Positions 26,225-35,129 of a stretch of DNA of 64,000 bases are shown here, in pieces; the stretch's first letter is position 1; each line of letters opens with the position of its first letter. The position numbers and the translations under genes were made by a program. Below the pieces are notes generated by a model. That model saw only the letters and a program-made list of their open reading frames with translations, did no database searches and was not told the origin of the DNA. Source of the DNA: Pseudomonadota bacterium (GTDB taxonomy: Bacteria > Pseudomonadota > Alphaproteobacteria > Rhizobiales > Xanthobacteraceae); contig JAEWHP010000049.1 in the NCBI GenBank assembly GCA_023387735.1, forward strand, positions 372,001 to 436,000, in the 5' to 3' direction.

Positions 26225-26564
26225 AAGTAAAATACCGCCATCCTGTCCTCGCAGAGGGGCGTCGGCCGTCGTCACGTACGTTGGGACAGGTAGCGGTGGA
26301 CGCAGCAGCGTCGGGCGCGCGATGTGTTCGCAGGGTGGGTTGAACCTCATGAGCGAATACGCGGCGACAGACGAACGGCGCTTAAACGCCCTCGCGGAAA
26401 ATTTCGACCGGCGGCACATGAGCCCGGTCGGGACGCTCGCGCGAGGGAAGCTGCGGACGGCAAAAGCGTGTGGTCCCGGCACCCGTGGCTGGTGTCAAGC
26501 CGATGGAGATCGTCGAGCCCAACCGGGTCTCGATCGATCGTCAATCCGTCGGCGATGGAGGCAA

Positions 26565-26730
26565 GACGAATTCGTCTCCAGGGAGAGCGCGCCATAAACC
26601 GTTAAAACCACTGCGCAGGGAAGGCCGGGTGTTCCGGCGCACCTGCGGTCCGTCATGTGCGTCTTCGCGCATGACTGCGGGTGCCGAGGGCACCCGGCTT
26701 TCCCTGCACCCTCCGCTTTCGAGGGTCACC
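26565..26730 (+). ncRNA. Candidate structured RNA within a dispersed repeat element
   Basis: Several nested pairings are visible. GACGAATTCGTC (26565-26576) is a perfect palindrome. GCAGGGAAGGCCGGGTG (26615-26631) pairs over 17 positions with CACCCGGCTTTCCCTGC (26691-26707), the only non-Watson-Crick position being a G-U. Inside it GTCATGTGCG (26652-26661) pairs with CGCGCATGAC (26666-26675), again with one U-G pair and a 4-base loop. GGGTGCC-GAG-GGCACCC (26680-26696) could form a competing hairpin. A further CCCTC/GAGGG hairpin follows. The strand is assigned by the wobble pairs. No promoter was identified. Confidence 0.5.
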
Positions 26731-26911
26731 GGAATGAACAGCTTCGGGCGCCAACGCGCCGCGAGATCGCAATGTCATGTCCAAGCCAGACCACGCGCGA
26801 TGGAGATCGGATAACGCCCCTGCCCGCGGCTGCCTGTCGGCGCCGGAGCGCTTTTCGCTGAGCGCACGGACTGATATCCTGCTGTCATTTGATTATGGGA
26901 TTTGATCAGAG

Positions 26912-28258
26912 ATGCGTGCGGTTTTTGACGGCATAGGATATTCGGCGCTGGCGTTCCTGATTGCGCTGATTTTCGCGACACCGGCCGCCGCCGAGAAGCG
27001 CGTCGCGCTGGTAATCGGCAACTCCAGCTATCAGAACGTGCCCCGGCTCGACAATCCCCGCAACGACGCGGCGCTGATGGCCGAGACGCTCTCCGCCCTC
27101 GGCTTCACGCTGATCGGCAGCCGCGCCCAGCTCGATCTCGACAAGCCCGCGATGGATCTGGCGGTGCAGACGTTCGGCCGGCAGGTGCAGGGTGCCGACG
27201 TCGCGCTGTTCTATTACGCCGGGCACGGCGTCCAGGTCTCCGGCTCGAACTACCTGGTGCCGGTCACGGCCAATCCCACGCGAGAGGCCGACGTCGATTT
27301 TCAGATGATGGACGTCAACCTGGTGCTGCGCCAGATGCAGGGTTCGGGCACCCGGCTCAACATGGTGATCCTCGATGCCTGCCGGAACAATCCGTTCGGC
27401 GCGCGCGGCCTGCGTGCTGCTGACGGCGGCCTCGCCCAGATGCGCGCCCCTGAAGGCACGCTGATCTCCTACGCGACGCAACCCGGCAATGTCGCGCTCG
27501 ACGGCACCGACGGCCACAGCCCCTACTCGCGGGCGCTGGCTTCGACCATCAAGCAGGCCGGCGTCGACATCTTCCAGACCTTCAACCAGGTCGGGCTTGC
27601 GGTGAAACGGCAGACCGGCGGATCGCAACAGCCCTGGGTGTCGTCCTCGCCGATCGACGGCAATTTCTACTTTGTGCCCCCTGCTCCCTCGGCGCAGGTC
27701 GCGGTCGCGTCTCCGCCTGAAGAGCGGCTGGCCTCAACGCTGCGGCCGGATCCCGACCGCATCCCGATCAAGGATCCGATCCTGCTGCGCGAACTCAGCG
27801 ACCGTCTGTTCGAGCTCAATTACGATCCGGAGCCGCTCGACAGCAAGAACGGCATGCGTCAGGCGATCGCAAAGTTTCAGGAGAAGGCGAAGATGACGCC
27901 GACCGGCGAAGCCACCGAGGGCGTGCTGACGCGGCTGCGCAAGATGGAAGACCTGAAGCCGTGGGGCTCGATCGTCTACGGCCCGGAAAGCGCCAAATGG
28001 GGGATGTCCTGGAATCACGTATCGAGGCGCGCGGCGATCGACGACGCGCTCAAGAATTGCGGCGGAAGCAAATGTCCGCTCGAATTGAGTTTCTATGGAT
28101 CGCGATGCGGCGCGTTTGCGATCTCGGATAAATCGTGGTCGCTGGTCCAGCGCGATACCGTTGCGCGCGCCAGGGATGCCGCGCTTGGCGAGTGCGGCAA
28201 GTCCGGCAAATCCTGTCGCATCATCGGCGCGGTATGTGCCGACGGGTCCGGCCGGTAA
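26912..28258 (+). CDS. Caspase-like protein with C-terminal DUF4189 domain
   Basis: This 448-residue protein is an exported or membrane-anchored caspase homologue (peptidase C14). After the signal sequence ending at TPAAA come VALVIGNSSYQNVPRLDNP, the catalytic H105 in YYAGHGVQVSG and C157 in VILDACRNNPFG. A linker with a peptidoglycan-binding-like helical repeat (LFELNYDPEPLDSKNGMRQA, about 290-345) leads to a DUF4189-like module (about 350-445) with WGSIVYGPESAKWG and several cysteines. DUF4189 is common in secreted bacterial proteins of unknown role. Both catalytic residues are intact, unlike the broken upstream relative. Substrates are unknown. Confidence 0.87.
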   Translation: MRAVFDGIGYSALAFLIALIFATPAAAEKRVALVIGNSSYQNVPRLDNPRNDAALMAETLSALGFTLIGSRAQLDLDKPAMDLAVQTFGRQVQGADVALFYYAGHGVQVSGSNYLVPVTANPTREADVDFQMMDVNLVLRQMQGSGTRLNMVILDACRNNPFGARGLRAADGGLAQMRAPEGTLISYATQPGNVALDGTDGHSPYSRALASTIKQAGVDIFQTFNQVGLAVKRQTGGSQQPWVSSSPIDGNFYFVPPAPSAQVAVASPPEERLASTLRPDPDRIPIKDPILLRELSDRLFELNYDPEPLDSKNGMRQAIAKFQEKAKMTPTGEATEGVLTRLRKMEDLKPWGSIVYGPESAKWGMSWNHVSRRAAIDDALKNCGGSKCPLELSFYGSRCGAFAISDKSWSLVQRDTVARARDAALGECGKSGKSCRIIGAVCADGSGR

Positions 28259-28285
28259 TTTTCATTCAGGGCATTGGAAGCACTC

Positions 28286-28780
28286 ATGCGTGTCGTTCGA
28301 CATTCCCCACTCATTGCGCTGCTCGGGCTTTTCGTCCCGGTTGCAACAGGTGCTGCGCTGGCGCAATCCGGCAGCGTCGGCGGCAGCATCGGCAATGACG
28401 AGAAATCGCTGTCCGGCTCGCGCGAACCGGCACCCGCGCCCGACGCCCCCGCACGCCGCAGCAAATCGGAGGCGGAAGAGCCGCGCGGCGCGGCGCGCAG
28501 AAGCGGTGGCGGCGGCAACAGTTTCGATGGCGCGTGGATCGTGAGCTCGGTGGGCGTCACGTGTCCGGGCACCAGCAGCAATGCGGTCGTCGTGACCAGC
28601 GGCAAGATTATCGGCCAGACCGCCAGAGGTACCGTCAGTCCGGACGGCAGGGTGTATGGCACCTCCACTGGCAACGGCATCAGGGTCATCACGGTCGGCC
28701 GTCTTTCCGGCCGCACCGGGGGCGGCACGTTCCGGCAATCGGATGGCTGCACCGGAAGGTGGACCGCGGCCAAGCAGTAA
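28286..28780 (+). CDS. Exported hypothetical protein, GSIGNDEKS paralogue 1
   Basis: The 164-residue protein has a signal peptide ending near ALAQ (about residue 26), then SGSVGGSIGNDEKSLSGSRE, a basic low-complexity linker, and a compact beta-rich C-terminal domain (FDGAWIVSSVGVTCPG ... GTFRQSDGCTGRWTAAKQ) with two cysteines. It is a tandem paralogue of the next gene. It starts 27 bp after the caspase-DUF4189 gene on the same strand, so a functional link is plausible. Start at 28286 rather than the TTG at 28274. Confidence 0.78.
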   Translation: MRVVRHSPLIALLGLFVPVATGAALAQSGSVGGSIGNDEKSLSGSREPAPAPDAPARRSKSEAEEPRGAARRSGGGGNSFDGAWIVSSVGVTCPGTSSNAVVVTSGKIIGQTARGTVSPDGRVYGTSTGNGIRVITVGRLSGRTGGGTFRQSDGCTGRWTAAKQ

Positions 28781-28832
28781 CGCGCTGCGCATCAATTTGG
28801 ATTCGCGCTTTTTGGATATTGGATAATTCGTG

Positions 28833-29354
28833 ATGGAAGTTTCAGTTCGACGTACGATGAGAACGACACTCGCCTCGTTGCTGATTTCCGCCGTCATGTC
28901 GGGCGCTGCGCTGGGACAATCCGGCAGTGTCGGTGGCAGCATCGGCAACGACGAAAAATCGCTGTCAGGTTCACGCGAAGCGCCGCGCGCGGTCGAACCT
29001 TCCAAGCCGGCACGCCGCGCCAAACCCGAAGCCGAAGAGCCGCGCCGCGCATCGCGGAAGAGCGGAGGTGGTGGCGAAAGCAGCAGCGGCGGCGGCAATT
29101 TCGACGGAACGTGGGTTGCCGTTTCCGTCGGCACACCTTGCGGCAGCGCCAGAGAAAGATTTGTCATTTCCGGAGGCAGGATCTCGGGCGAACTGAGCTC
29201 CGGATCGGTCAGCGCCAATGGCGCCACGCGGAGCGGCGGATCCGTCCAGGGTCTGAGCTGGACCAGCACCGGCCGTTTCTCGGGCCGCTCCGGCTCCGGC
29301 TCGTTCGTACGATCCGATGGATGCACCGGACGTTGGACCGCTTCTAAACAGTAG
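28833..29354 (+). CDS. Exported hypothetical protein, GSIGNDEKS paralogue 2
   Basis: The 173-residue protein repeats the plan of its neighbour: signal peptide (best start may be MRTTLASLLISAV at 28857), the identical GSVGGSIGNDEKSLSGSR block, a PARRAKPEAEEPRRASRK linker, and a C-terminal domain with FDGTWVAVSVGTPCG and SFVRSDGCTGRWTASKQ. The conserved cysteines suggest one disulphide. Sequence divergence outside the two blocks shows the duplication is not recent. Function unknown. Confidence 0.78.
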   Translation: MEVSVRRTMRTTLASLLISAVMSGAALGQSGSVGGSIGNDEKSLSGSREAPRAVEPSKPARRAKPEAEEPRRASRKSGGGGESSSGGGNFDGTWVAVSVGTPCGSARERFVISGGRISGELSSGSVSANGATRSGGSVQGLSWTSTGRFSGRSGSGSFVRSDGCTGRWTASKQ

Positions 29355-29526
29355 GAAAACACCGCTGAACGAAAAAACCCAATCGTCTCAGCACGCCTCA
29401 ATTATGGCTATCCACAGGCCTCAATTTAACCCCATCCGCTCCGGAATTGCGGCTAATTGCGACCCCACTCTCCGACCAGATTAAGTGCACCAAGCGTTGC
29501 GTTGCGTAGCAGTACCGGGGATGTAG

Positions 29527-30651
29527 ATGTCAAAGCGTTCCGCGCAGTTCGTCGCGGCTCTCACCGTCAGCGTTCTGGCTGGAGCCAACCTCGCCACCGT
29601 GACGGATCTCCGGGCGCAAGCCGCTACCGCCGACGATTGTCTGACCGCGCCAAAGGGCGCGACCACGCCGGGCAGCCATTGGTATTACCGCATCGATCGC
29701 GCGACCAAGCGTCAGTGCTGGTATCTTCGCGAAGAGACCGACAAGGCCGGCGACAAGTCGACCCGCGCCACGCCGCCGGCTTCCCCGCCGGCGAGTTCGG
29801 CCGCAGCCGCAGACCCGGCGGCGCAGCCGCCGCGCACGATCACACAGAAAGCGATTTCAGACGCGCGCGCGGAATGGGTCTCGCAGCAGTCCCGCGCCGA
29901 ACAGGCGGCTCCCGCCAATCCTGCGCCGCAGACGACGGGCGCCGCGCCTTCAAGGCCAGCCGTTCAGGATGCCGGGCGCCCCATCGGCACGAACGTGCTC
30001 GCGCCGGCTCCCGTAGCCACGAACCGGTGGACCGATACCAATCAAAGTGCAAACGCCGCGGATGTGCAGACCACGGCCGCTGTTGCCGAACCAGTCGTCG
30101 ATCAACAGCAGGAATCCGAGCCCGCGCTGCAGCCGACGCTGCAGCCCCAGCCCGCGCCGGGGATTACATTCGCCGCTGCGGACTCGTCTTCGGCAAAACC
30201 AACGGCATCGCTGCAGATGCTGCTTGGGGTGATGATTGCCGCGCTGGCGCTGGCCGGCATCACGGTCAGCCTCCTGTTCAGGCTTGGCCGCATCCGCGCG
30301 CGGCGCGCCATGCGACGTCAGCGGATGGCAAGGTGGGATGCGGTGAAAACCAAAGGCAAGCGTTCGGCATCACCCGCCCGTTCAGCATCGCCGAAGCGTG
30401 CAGCGCCGCCGATACGTACGGCACCACAGATGCGTCCAGCGCCGCAGATGCGTCCGGCACCGCAGGCACGTCCGGTACAACAGACACGTCCAGTCCAGCC
30501 GGTCCAGCGCGAGCGCGAGGAAGCCGTGATGGGGCGTCCCGAAACGATCTACGCTCCGCGCCAGCAGGACCCGCGTCCGCGCCAGCAGGACTCGCGCGAG
30601 CGGCAGGTCACCGACATGCTGGCCCGGCTGGCCCGCAGCGCGCAGCGCTGA
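29527..30651 (+). CDS. Proline/alanine-rich membrane-anchored hypothetical protein
   Basis: The 374-residue product starts with a signal-like segment, then a short cysteine-containing unit (DDCLTAPKGATTPGSHWYYR ... CWYLRE, about 37-70) that recurs in exported rhizobial proteins. A long Ala/Pro/Gln-rich linker follows, then one clear membrane segment (about 225-250, LQMLLGVMIAALALAGITVS) and a basic, repetitive cytosolic tail with RPAPQMRPAPQARPVQQTRP. GGGGAT lies a few bases before the ATG. It converges on gmk. No function can be named. Confidence 0.7.
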   Translation: MSKRSAQFVAALTVSVLAGANLATVTDLRAQAATADDCLTAPKGATTPGSHWYYRIDRATKRQCWYLREETDKAGDKSTRATPPASPPASSAAAADPAAQPPRTITQKAISDARAEWVSQQSRAEQAAPANPAPQTTGAAPSRPAVQDAGRPIGTNVLAPAPVATNRWTDTNQSANAADVQTTAAVAEPVVDQQQESEPALQPTLQPQPAPGITFAAADSSSAKPTASLQMLLGVMIAALALAGITVSLLFRLGRIRARRAMRRQRMARWDAVKTKGKRSASPARSASPKRAAPPIRTAPQMRPAPQMRPAPQARPVQQTRPVQPVQREREEAVMGRPETIYAPRQQDPRPRQQDSRERQVTDMLARLARSAQR

Positions 30652-30682
30652 CGGAAACTGCGGCCAAATCCATTCGACAGGG

Positions 30683-31336
30683 CTATTTTTCGAGCTGGCG
30701 CTGCAGGTTGCGAACGAACTCGGTCAGGCCGGTGCGGCGCTCGCGCTTGAGCCGCTCGGCCTTGAGGATCGACTGCACCTCGGCGAACGCATCGTCGACG
30801 CTCTGGTTGACGACAATGTAGTCGTATTCCGCCCAGTGGCTGAGTTCATGGGTGGCGCGGCTCATGCGCCCGCGAATCACCTCGTCGGAATCCTGCGCGC
30901 GGGTGTGCAGGCGTTTCTCGAGATCCGCAGCCGAAGGCGGCAGGATGAACACCCGCACGACATCGACGCTTGCCTTCTGGTGCAGTTGCTGCGTGCCCTG
31001 CCAGTCGATGTCGAACAGCACGTCCTGCCCTGCCGAGAGCGCCGCCTCGACCGGCGCGCGCGGCGTGCCGTAAAGATTGTCGAACACGGTGGCCCATTCG
31101 AGCAGTTCGCCCTGCTTCACCATCGTCTCGAATTTCGGCTTGTCGACGAAGAAGTAGTCGCGGCCCTCGACCTCGCCCGGCCGCATCGCGCGCGTCGTCG
31201 CCGAGACCGACATCTTCAGGCCGGGCTCGCGCTCGAGCAGCATGCGCGACAGCGTCGTCTTGCCGGCGCCCGAAGGCGACGACAGCACGAACATCAGCCC
31301 GCGCCGTTCAACTCCGTCGAAACCAGCAGCTGTCAT
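30683..31336 (-). CDS. gmk: Guanylate kinase
   Basis: The 217-residue enzyme phosphorylates GMP (or dGMP) to the diphosphate with ATP. The P-loop SSPSGAGKTTLS (about 19-30) and the GMP-binding stretch SATTRAMRPGEVEGRDYFFV (about 43-62) are intact, and the lid region with RMSRATHELSHWAEYDYIVV is present. It is the last gene of the run fabD to gmk and lies 4 bp after yicC. Confidence 0.97.
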   Translation of the reverse strand: MTAAGFDGVERRGLMFVLSSPSGAGKTTLSRMLLEREPGLKMSVSATTRAMRPGEVEGRDYFFVDKPKFETMVKQGELLEWATVFDNLYGTPRAPVEAALSAGQDVLFDIDWQGTQQLHQKASVDVVRVFILPPSAADLEKRLHTRAQDSDEVIRGRMSRATHELSHWAEYDYIVVNQSVDDAFAEVQSILKAERLKRERRTGLTEFVRNLQRQLEK

Positions 31337-31340
31337 CGCG

Positions 31341-32228
31341 TCACTCCAGATTCTGGACCTGCTCGCGGAACTGCTCGACCACGTTTTTCATCTCGAGCCC
31401 GGTCTGCGTCAGTTCCAGGTCGTTCGATTTGGAGCAGCAGGTATTGACCTCGCGGTTGAATTCCTGGGCAAGGAAATCGAGGCGACGGCCGACCGGCCCG
31501 CCCTTGCCGATCATCTCGCGGGCTTGCGCGACATGCGAGGCGATACGGTCGAGCTCCTCGCGGATGTCGGCCTTGGTCGCGATCAGGATCGCTTCCTGAT
31601 TGAGCCTGTCGGGATCGAAGCGCTCGGAAGTTTCCAGGAGTGCCGCGACCTGCTCCGCCAGTCGCGCCCGGATCGCCTCCGGCTTGCGGCCGGGGGCGGC
31701 CTCGGCCTTGCTGGCCAGTCGCTCGATTTCGTCCATGCGCTGGATGAGAACCTGCCCGAGCGTCACGCCCTCGCGGCGCCGCATCTCGACGAGATGCGCC
31801 AGCGCCTGCTCGAAGGCGGCCCCTGCCGCATCGCGGGCCGCCTTGTCCTCGGCCTCGTCGCTTTCGGGTTCGACCACCTCGATGACGCCCTTGATGCCGA
31901 GCAGGCCATCGATGCTTGGCGCCACCGCATCGATCTTGCCGGCGAGCACGCCCGCGACCTTCACGATCGAGGCCAGCACGTCCTCATTGATGCGCACGGC
32001 GGAGACCGCGTTGGCGCGCTTGACGTTGAGGTTGGCGTAGACCGTGCCGCGCGACAGCACCTCGCCGGCGCGCTTCTTGGCAAAGGCCTCGAGTTCGTCC
32101 CAGCCCGGCGGCAGCCGCAGCCGCAGATCGAAGCCCTTGGCGTTGACCGACTTCAGCTCCCACTCGAACGTATAGGGGCCGCTGGCACCGTGGCTCCGGG
32201 CAAAACCGGTCATGCTCGATAGCGCCAT
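31341..32228 (-). CDS. yicC: YicC family protein (endoribonuclease-type)
   Basis: The 295-residue protein matches the YicC family: N-terminal LSSMTGFARSHG, the SVNAKGFDLRLRLPPG block, and a C-terminal helical segment ending in KNVVEQFREQVQNLE. E. coli YicC has been described as an endoribonuclease affecting small RNAs; activity here is inferred from family. The coupling with gmk is common in proteobacteria. Confidence 0.92.
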   Translation of the reverse strand: MALSSMTGFARSHGASGPYTFEWELKSVNAKGFDLRLRLPPGWDELEAFAKKRAGEVLSRGTVYANLNVKRANAVSAVRINEDVLASIVKVAGVLAGKIDAVAPSIDGLLGIKGVIEVVEPESDEAEDKAARDAAGAAFEQALAHLVEMRRREGVTLGQVLIQRMDEIERLASKAEAAPGRKPEAIRARLAEQVAALLETSERFDPDRLNQEAILIATKADIREELDRIASHVAQAREMIGKGGPVGRRLDFLAQEFNREVNTCCSKSNDLELTQTGLEMKNVVEQFREQVQNLE

Positions 32229-32365
32229 CGCGTAAAACTCTCCGAAAGACAGGGGATTCGAGACTCGACAGAGACCGCCGGACCTTAAACGATTTCCGCG
32301 AAAGGGGAATTGCGTTCCGGGAGACCCTGACCAGCACCAGGCCGGAATCAGGGCTTAGACTAGCG

Positions 32366-33649
32366 TCAGCGCTGGGCCACCGAAGGCGGCGCAGCGTTGG
32401 TTTGCGCGGCACCCTGGCGGCCCGGCGCCGCCGCAGGTGCTGCCGGTCGCGCCGCCGGCGGCTTCTTCGCTGCCCCCGGCCGCGTTGTCGCAGTCGGATT
32501 GGTATCCGCCGGCACCCCTGCAGCGGTCGGCGGCGGCGCGTCCTCGCTCGGCTCGACGGTGTCGTTCTGAATTTGTTTTTCCAACGCCCGCAGCTTGACC
32601 ACGTTTTTCTGGTGCTGGTCGTAGGTTTCGGTAAAGGCGTGCCCGCCGGTTCCGTCGGCGACGAAGAACAGGTCGCGGGTGCGCGCCGGATTGGCGGCGG
32701 CTTCGAGCGAGGCGCGGCCCGGATTGGCGATCGGCCCCGGCGGCAGGCCTTCGATCACATAGGTATTGTAGGGCGACGGCTGGGTGATCTCGCTACGCCT
32801 GATCGGCCGGCCGAGCGTTCCCTTGCCGCCGACCAGACCGTAGATGATGGTCGGGTCGGATTGCAGCTTGATCTTCTGCCGCAGCCGGTTGGTGAACACC
32901 GCCGCCACGCGGCTGCGCTCGTCGGCGCGACCGGTTTCCTTCTCGATAATGGAGGCCAGCGTGATCAGTTGCTCCGGCGACTTGACCAGAACGTCGGGAT
33001 TGCGGCGTTCCCAGATCTCGGCGAGCACACGCTTCTGAGTCTGCTGCATGCGCTGGATCACCTGCTCGCGCGAGGTGCCGCGCGGAAACTTGTAGGTCTC
33101 CGGCAGCAGCGTACCTTCGCGCGGCAATTCCCGCACCGAGCCCGAGAAGATGTCGTTGTCGATCAGCCGCGCCACGATCTGCTCGGAGGTCAGGCCTTCG
33201 GGAATGGTGACGGAGTGCTGCACCACCTTGCCTTCGACGATGGTGGCGATGACGTCGCGCAGGCTGGCGTTCTTCTGGAACGAATACTCGCCGGGCTTGA
33301 GATCGGAACTCGCCTTCAGCGCAAACACGCCGCCGATGAAGGCCCATGGATTGACGTTGATGACGCCCTCGCGCAGCAGAACGTCGGCGATGTCGCGTTT
33401 GCCGGCGCGCGAGGGAATGTTGACTACCTTGTCTTCCTGCAGCGGCCCCGGCGTTTCCAGCATTTGCCGGCCGTAATAATACGTGGTTCCGACCGCGATC
33501 ATCAGGATGATCAGGATCGTGAAGATGGCATTGCCGACCACCACGAACGGATTGCGGGCGCGGTCCGACCGCCGCGGGGGCGGCGGCACCTGCTCGGGCT
33601 CCAACGCCGCGCGCGGACTCCGTGGCGAAATGGGCGGCCTCTCACTCAT
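32366..33649 (-). CDS. mltG: Endolytic transglycosylase MltG
   Basis: MltG cuts nascent glycan strands and sets peptidoglycan chain length. The 427-residue protein has a cytosolic proline-rich N-terminus, one membrane segment (about 35-60, VVGNAIFTILIILMIAVGTT), a LysM-like region, and the YceG core with the catalytic glutamate in ASIIEKETGR (about 235). The end of the YceG core includes SPYNTYVIEGLPPGPIANPG. The C-terminal ~55 residues are a low-complexity P/A/T tail beyond the usual domain end. It sits between fabF and yicC as in other Rhizobiales. Confidence 0.94.
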   Translation of the reverse strand: MSERPPISPRSPRAALEPEQVPPPPRRSDRARNPFVVVGNAIFTILIILMIAVGTTYYYGRQMLETPGPLQEDKVVNIPSRAGKRDIADVLLREGVINVNPWAFIGGVFALKASSDLKPGEYSFQKNASLRDVIATIVEGKVVQHSVTIPEGLTSEQIVARLIDNDIFSGSVRELPREGTLLPETYKFPRGTSREQVIQRMQQTQKRVLAEIWERRNPDVLVKSPEQLITLASIIEKETGRADERSRVAAVFTNRLRQKIKLQSDPTIIYGLVGGKGTLGRPIRRSEITQPSPYNTYVIEGLPPGPIANPGRASLEAAANPARTRDLFFVADGTGGHAFTETYDQHQKNVVKLRALEKQIQNDTVEPSEDAPPPTAAGVPADTNPTATTRPGAAKKPPAARPAAPAAAPGRQGAAQTNAAPPSVAQR

Positions 33650-33769
33650 CGATGCAACCTGAATCCTGTCGGTTCAATCGTGGCCCGGCAATCCCAGCCA
33701 ACAGCAAACGCCCAGATGTAGAAATCGTCGCCGAATACGGCGAAACGGTGGAGTCGTCCCGAACACTTG

Positions 33770-35035
33770 CTAGTCGGTCACACGCCGAACGATCACGGAG
33801 GCATTGGTACCTCCGAAACCAAACGAATTCGACAGCGCCACGTTGATCTCGCGTTTGCGAGCCGTCTGCGGCACCAGATCGATCGCGGTTTCCACCGACG
33901 GATTTTCCAGATTGATCGTCGGTGGAACGATGTTATCGCGAATCGCAAGGATACTAAAGATCGCCTCGATCGCGCCAGCGGCACCCAGCAGATGGCCGGT
34001 CGACGACTTGGTCGACGACATCGACACCTTCGAGGTGTCGTTGCCGAGCAACCGCTCGACCGCGCCGAGTTCGATCTCGTCGCCGATCTGCGTCGAGGTT
34101 CCGTGCGCGTTGATGTAGTCGAGATCGGAAGCGGAGATGCCCGCGCGCTTCAGCGCGGCGGTCATACTGCGGAAACCGCCGTCGCCATCCGGCGCCGGCG
34201 AAGTGATGTGATAGGCATCGCCCGACAGGCCGTAGCCCACGACTTCAGCGTAGATCTTCGCACCGCGCTTTCTCGCGTGTTCATACTCCTCGAGCACCAC
34301 GACGCCGGCGCCCTCGCCCATGACGAAGCCGTCGCGATCCTTGTCATAGGGACGCGATGCCTTCTCCGGCGTCTCGTTGAATCCGGTCGACAGCGCGCGC
34401 GCCGCGCAGAACCCCGCCATCGCCAGCCGGCAGATCGGAGATTCCGTTCCGCCCGCCACCATCACGTCGGCATCGCCCAGCGCAATCAGCCGGGCACCAT
34501 CGCCGATCGCATGCGCACCGGTCGAACATGCGGTCACGACGGAGTGGTTGGGGCCCTTGAGGCCGTGCTCGATCGAGACATAGCCGGAAGCGAGATTGAT
34601 CAGCCGCCCCGGAATGAAGAACGGCGAGACCCGGCGCGGCCCGCGCTCCTTCAGCACCAGCGACGTTTCGGCGATGCCGGACAGGCCGCCGATACCGGAG
34701 CCGATCAGGGTGCCGGTGGCGCATTTGTCTTCTTCGGTCGAGGGATGCCAGTTGGCGTCGTCGAGCGCCTGGCGCGCCGCAGCCATTGCAAAGATGATGA
34801 AGTCGTCGACCTTGCGCTGCTCCTTCGGCTCCATCCACTGGTCTGGATTGAAGGTGCCATTGCTGCCGTCGCCGCGCGGAATCACGCAGGCAATCTGGCT
34901 GGCAAGATCAGCGACTTCGAACGTGTCGATCTTTTTGGCGCCGCTCTCGCCGTTGAGGATTCGCTTCCACGTTGTGTCAACGCCGCAGCCGAGCGGTGTA
35001 ACCATGCCCAGCCCCGTGACGACAACCCGTCTCAT
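33770..35035 (-). CDS. fabF: Beta-ketoacyl-ACP synthase II
   Basis: FabF condenses acyl-ACP with malonyl-ACP in fatty acid elongation. The 421-residue protein begins MRRVVVTGLGMVTPLG, with GGAG upstream, which favours 35035 over the longer frame. The active-site Cys is C170 in TACSTGAHA. The two histidines are in NAHGTSTQIGD and STGHLLGAAGAIEA, and the C-terminal SFGFGGTNAS is present. It follows acpP, as in the classical fab cluster. Confidence 0.97.
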   Translation of the reverse strand: MRRVVVTGLGMVTPLGCGVDTTWKRILNGESGAKKIDTFEVADLASQIACVIPRGDGSNGTFNPDQWMEPKEQRKVDDFIIFAMAAARQALDDANWHPSTEEDKCATGTLIGSGIGGLSGIAETSLVLKERGPRRVSPFFIPGRLINLASGYVSIEHGLKGPNHSVVTACSTGAHAIGDGARLIALGDADVMVAGGTESPICRLAMAGFCAARALSTGFNETPEKASRPYDKDRDGFVMGEGAGVVVLEEYEHARKRGAKIYAEVVGYGLSGDAYHITSPAPDGDGGFRSMTAALKRAGISASDLDYINAHGTSTQIGDEIELGAVERLLGNDTSKVSMSSTKSSTGHLLGAAGAIEAIFSILAIRDNIVPPTINLENPSVETAIDLVPQTARKREINVALSNSFGFGGTNASVIVRRVTD

Positions 35036-35129
35036 GTCAAACTCCAACCGAGGCTTGCGCACCAAAACAAGAAACCGGGGGACCGCTAGAAAACGGCCCG
35101 TCCGGTTCTGTCTCTACCCGCTCGGGACG

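Larger units (their letters stand above)
26000..26911. other. Repeat-rich region between the two caspase genes
   Basis: This 912-bp stretch has no convincing gene. In order it holds a 77-bp inverted repeat (26014-26090), a 76-bp inverted repeat (26149-26224), about 320 bp of possibly decayed element sequence, and a candidate structured RNA (26565-26730). Short ORFs across it run through the paired stems and look spurious. Confidence 0.65.

Noticed and set aside
26322..26814. Several 60-110 codon ORFs between the caspase genes
   Set aside because: They overlap one another in different frames and pass through the paired stems of the candidate RNA; no ribosome sites or domains.
33767..35089. 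A 440-codon plus-strand frame over fabF
   Set aside because: Antisense to fabF, which has complete active-site residues.
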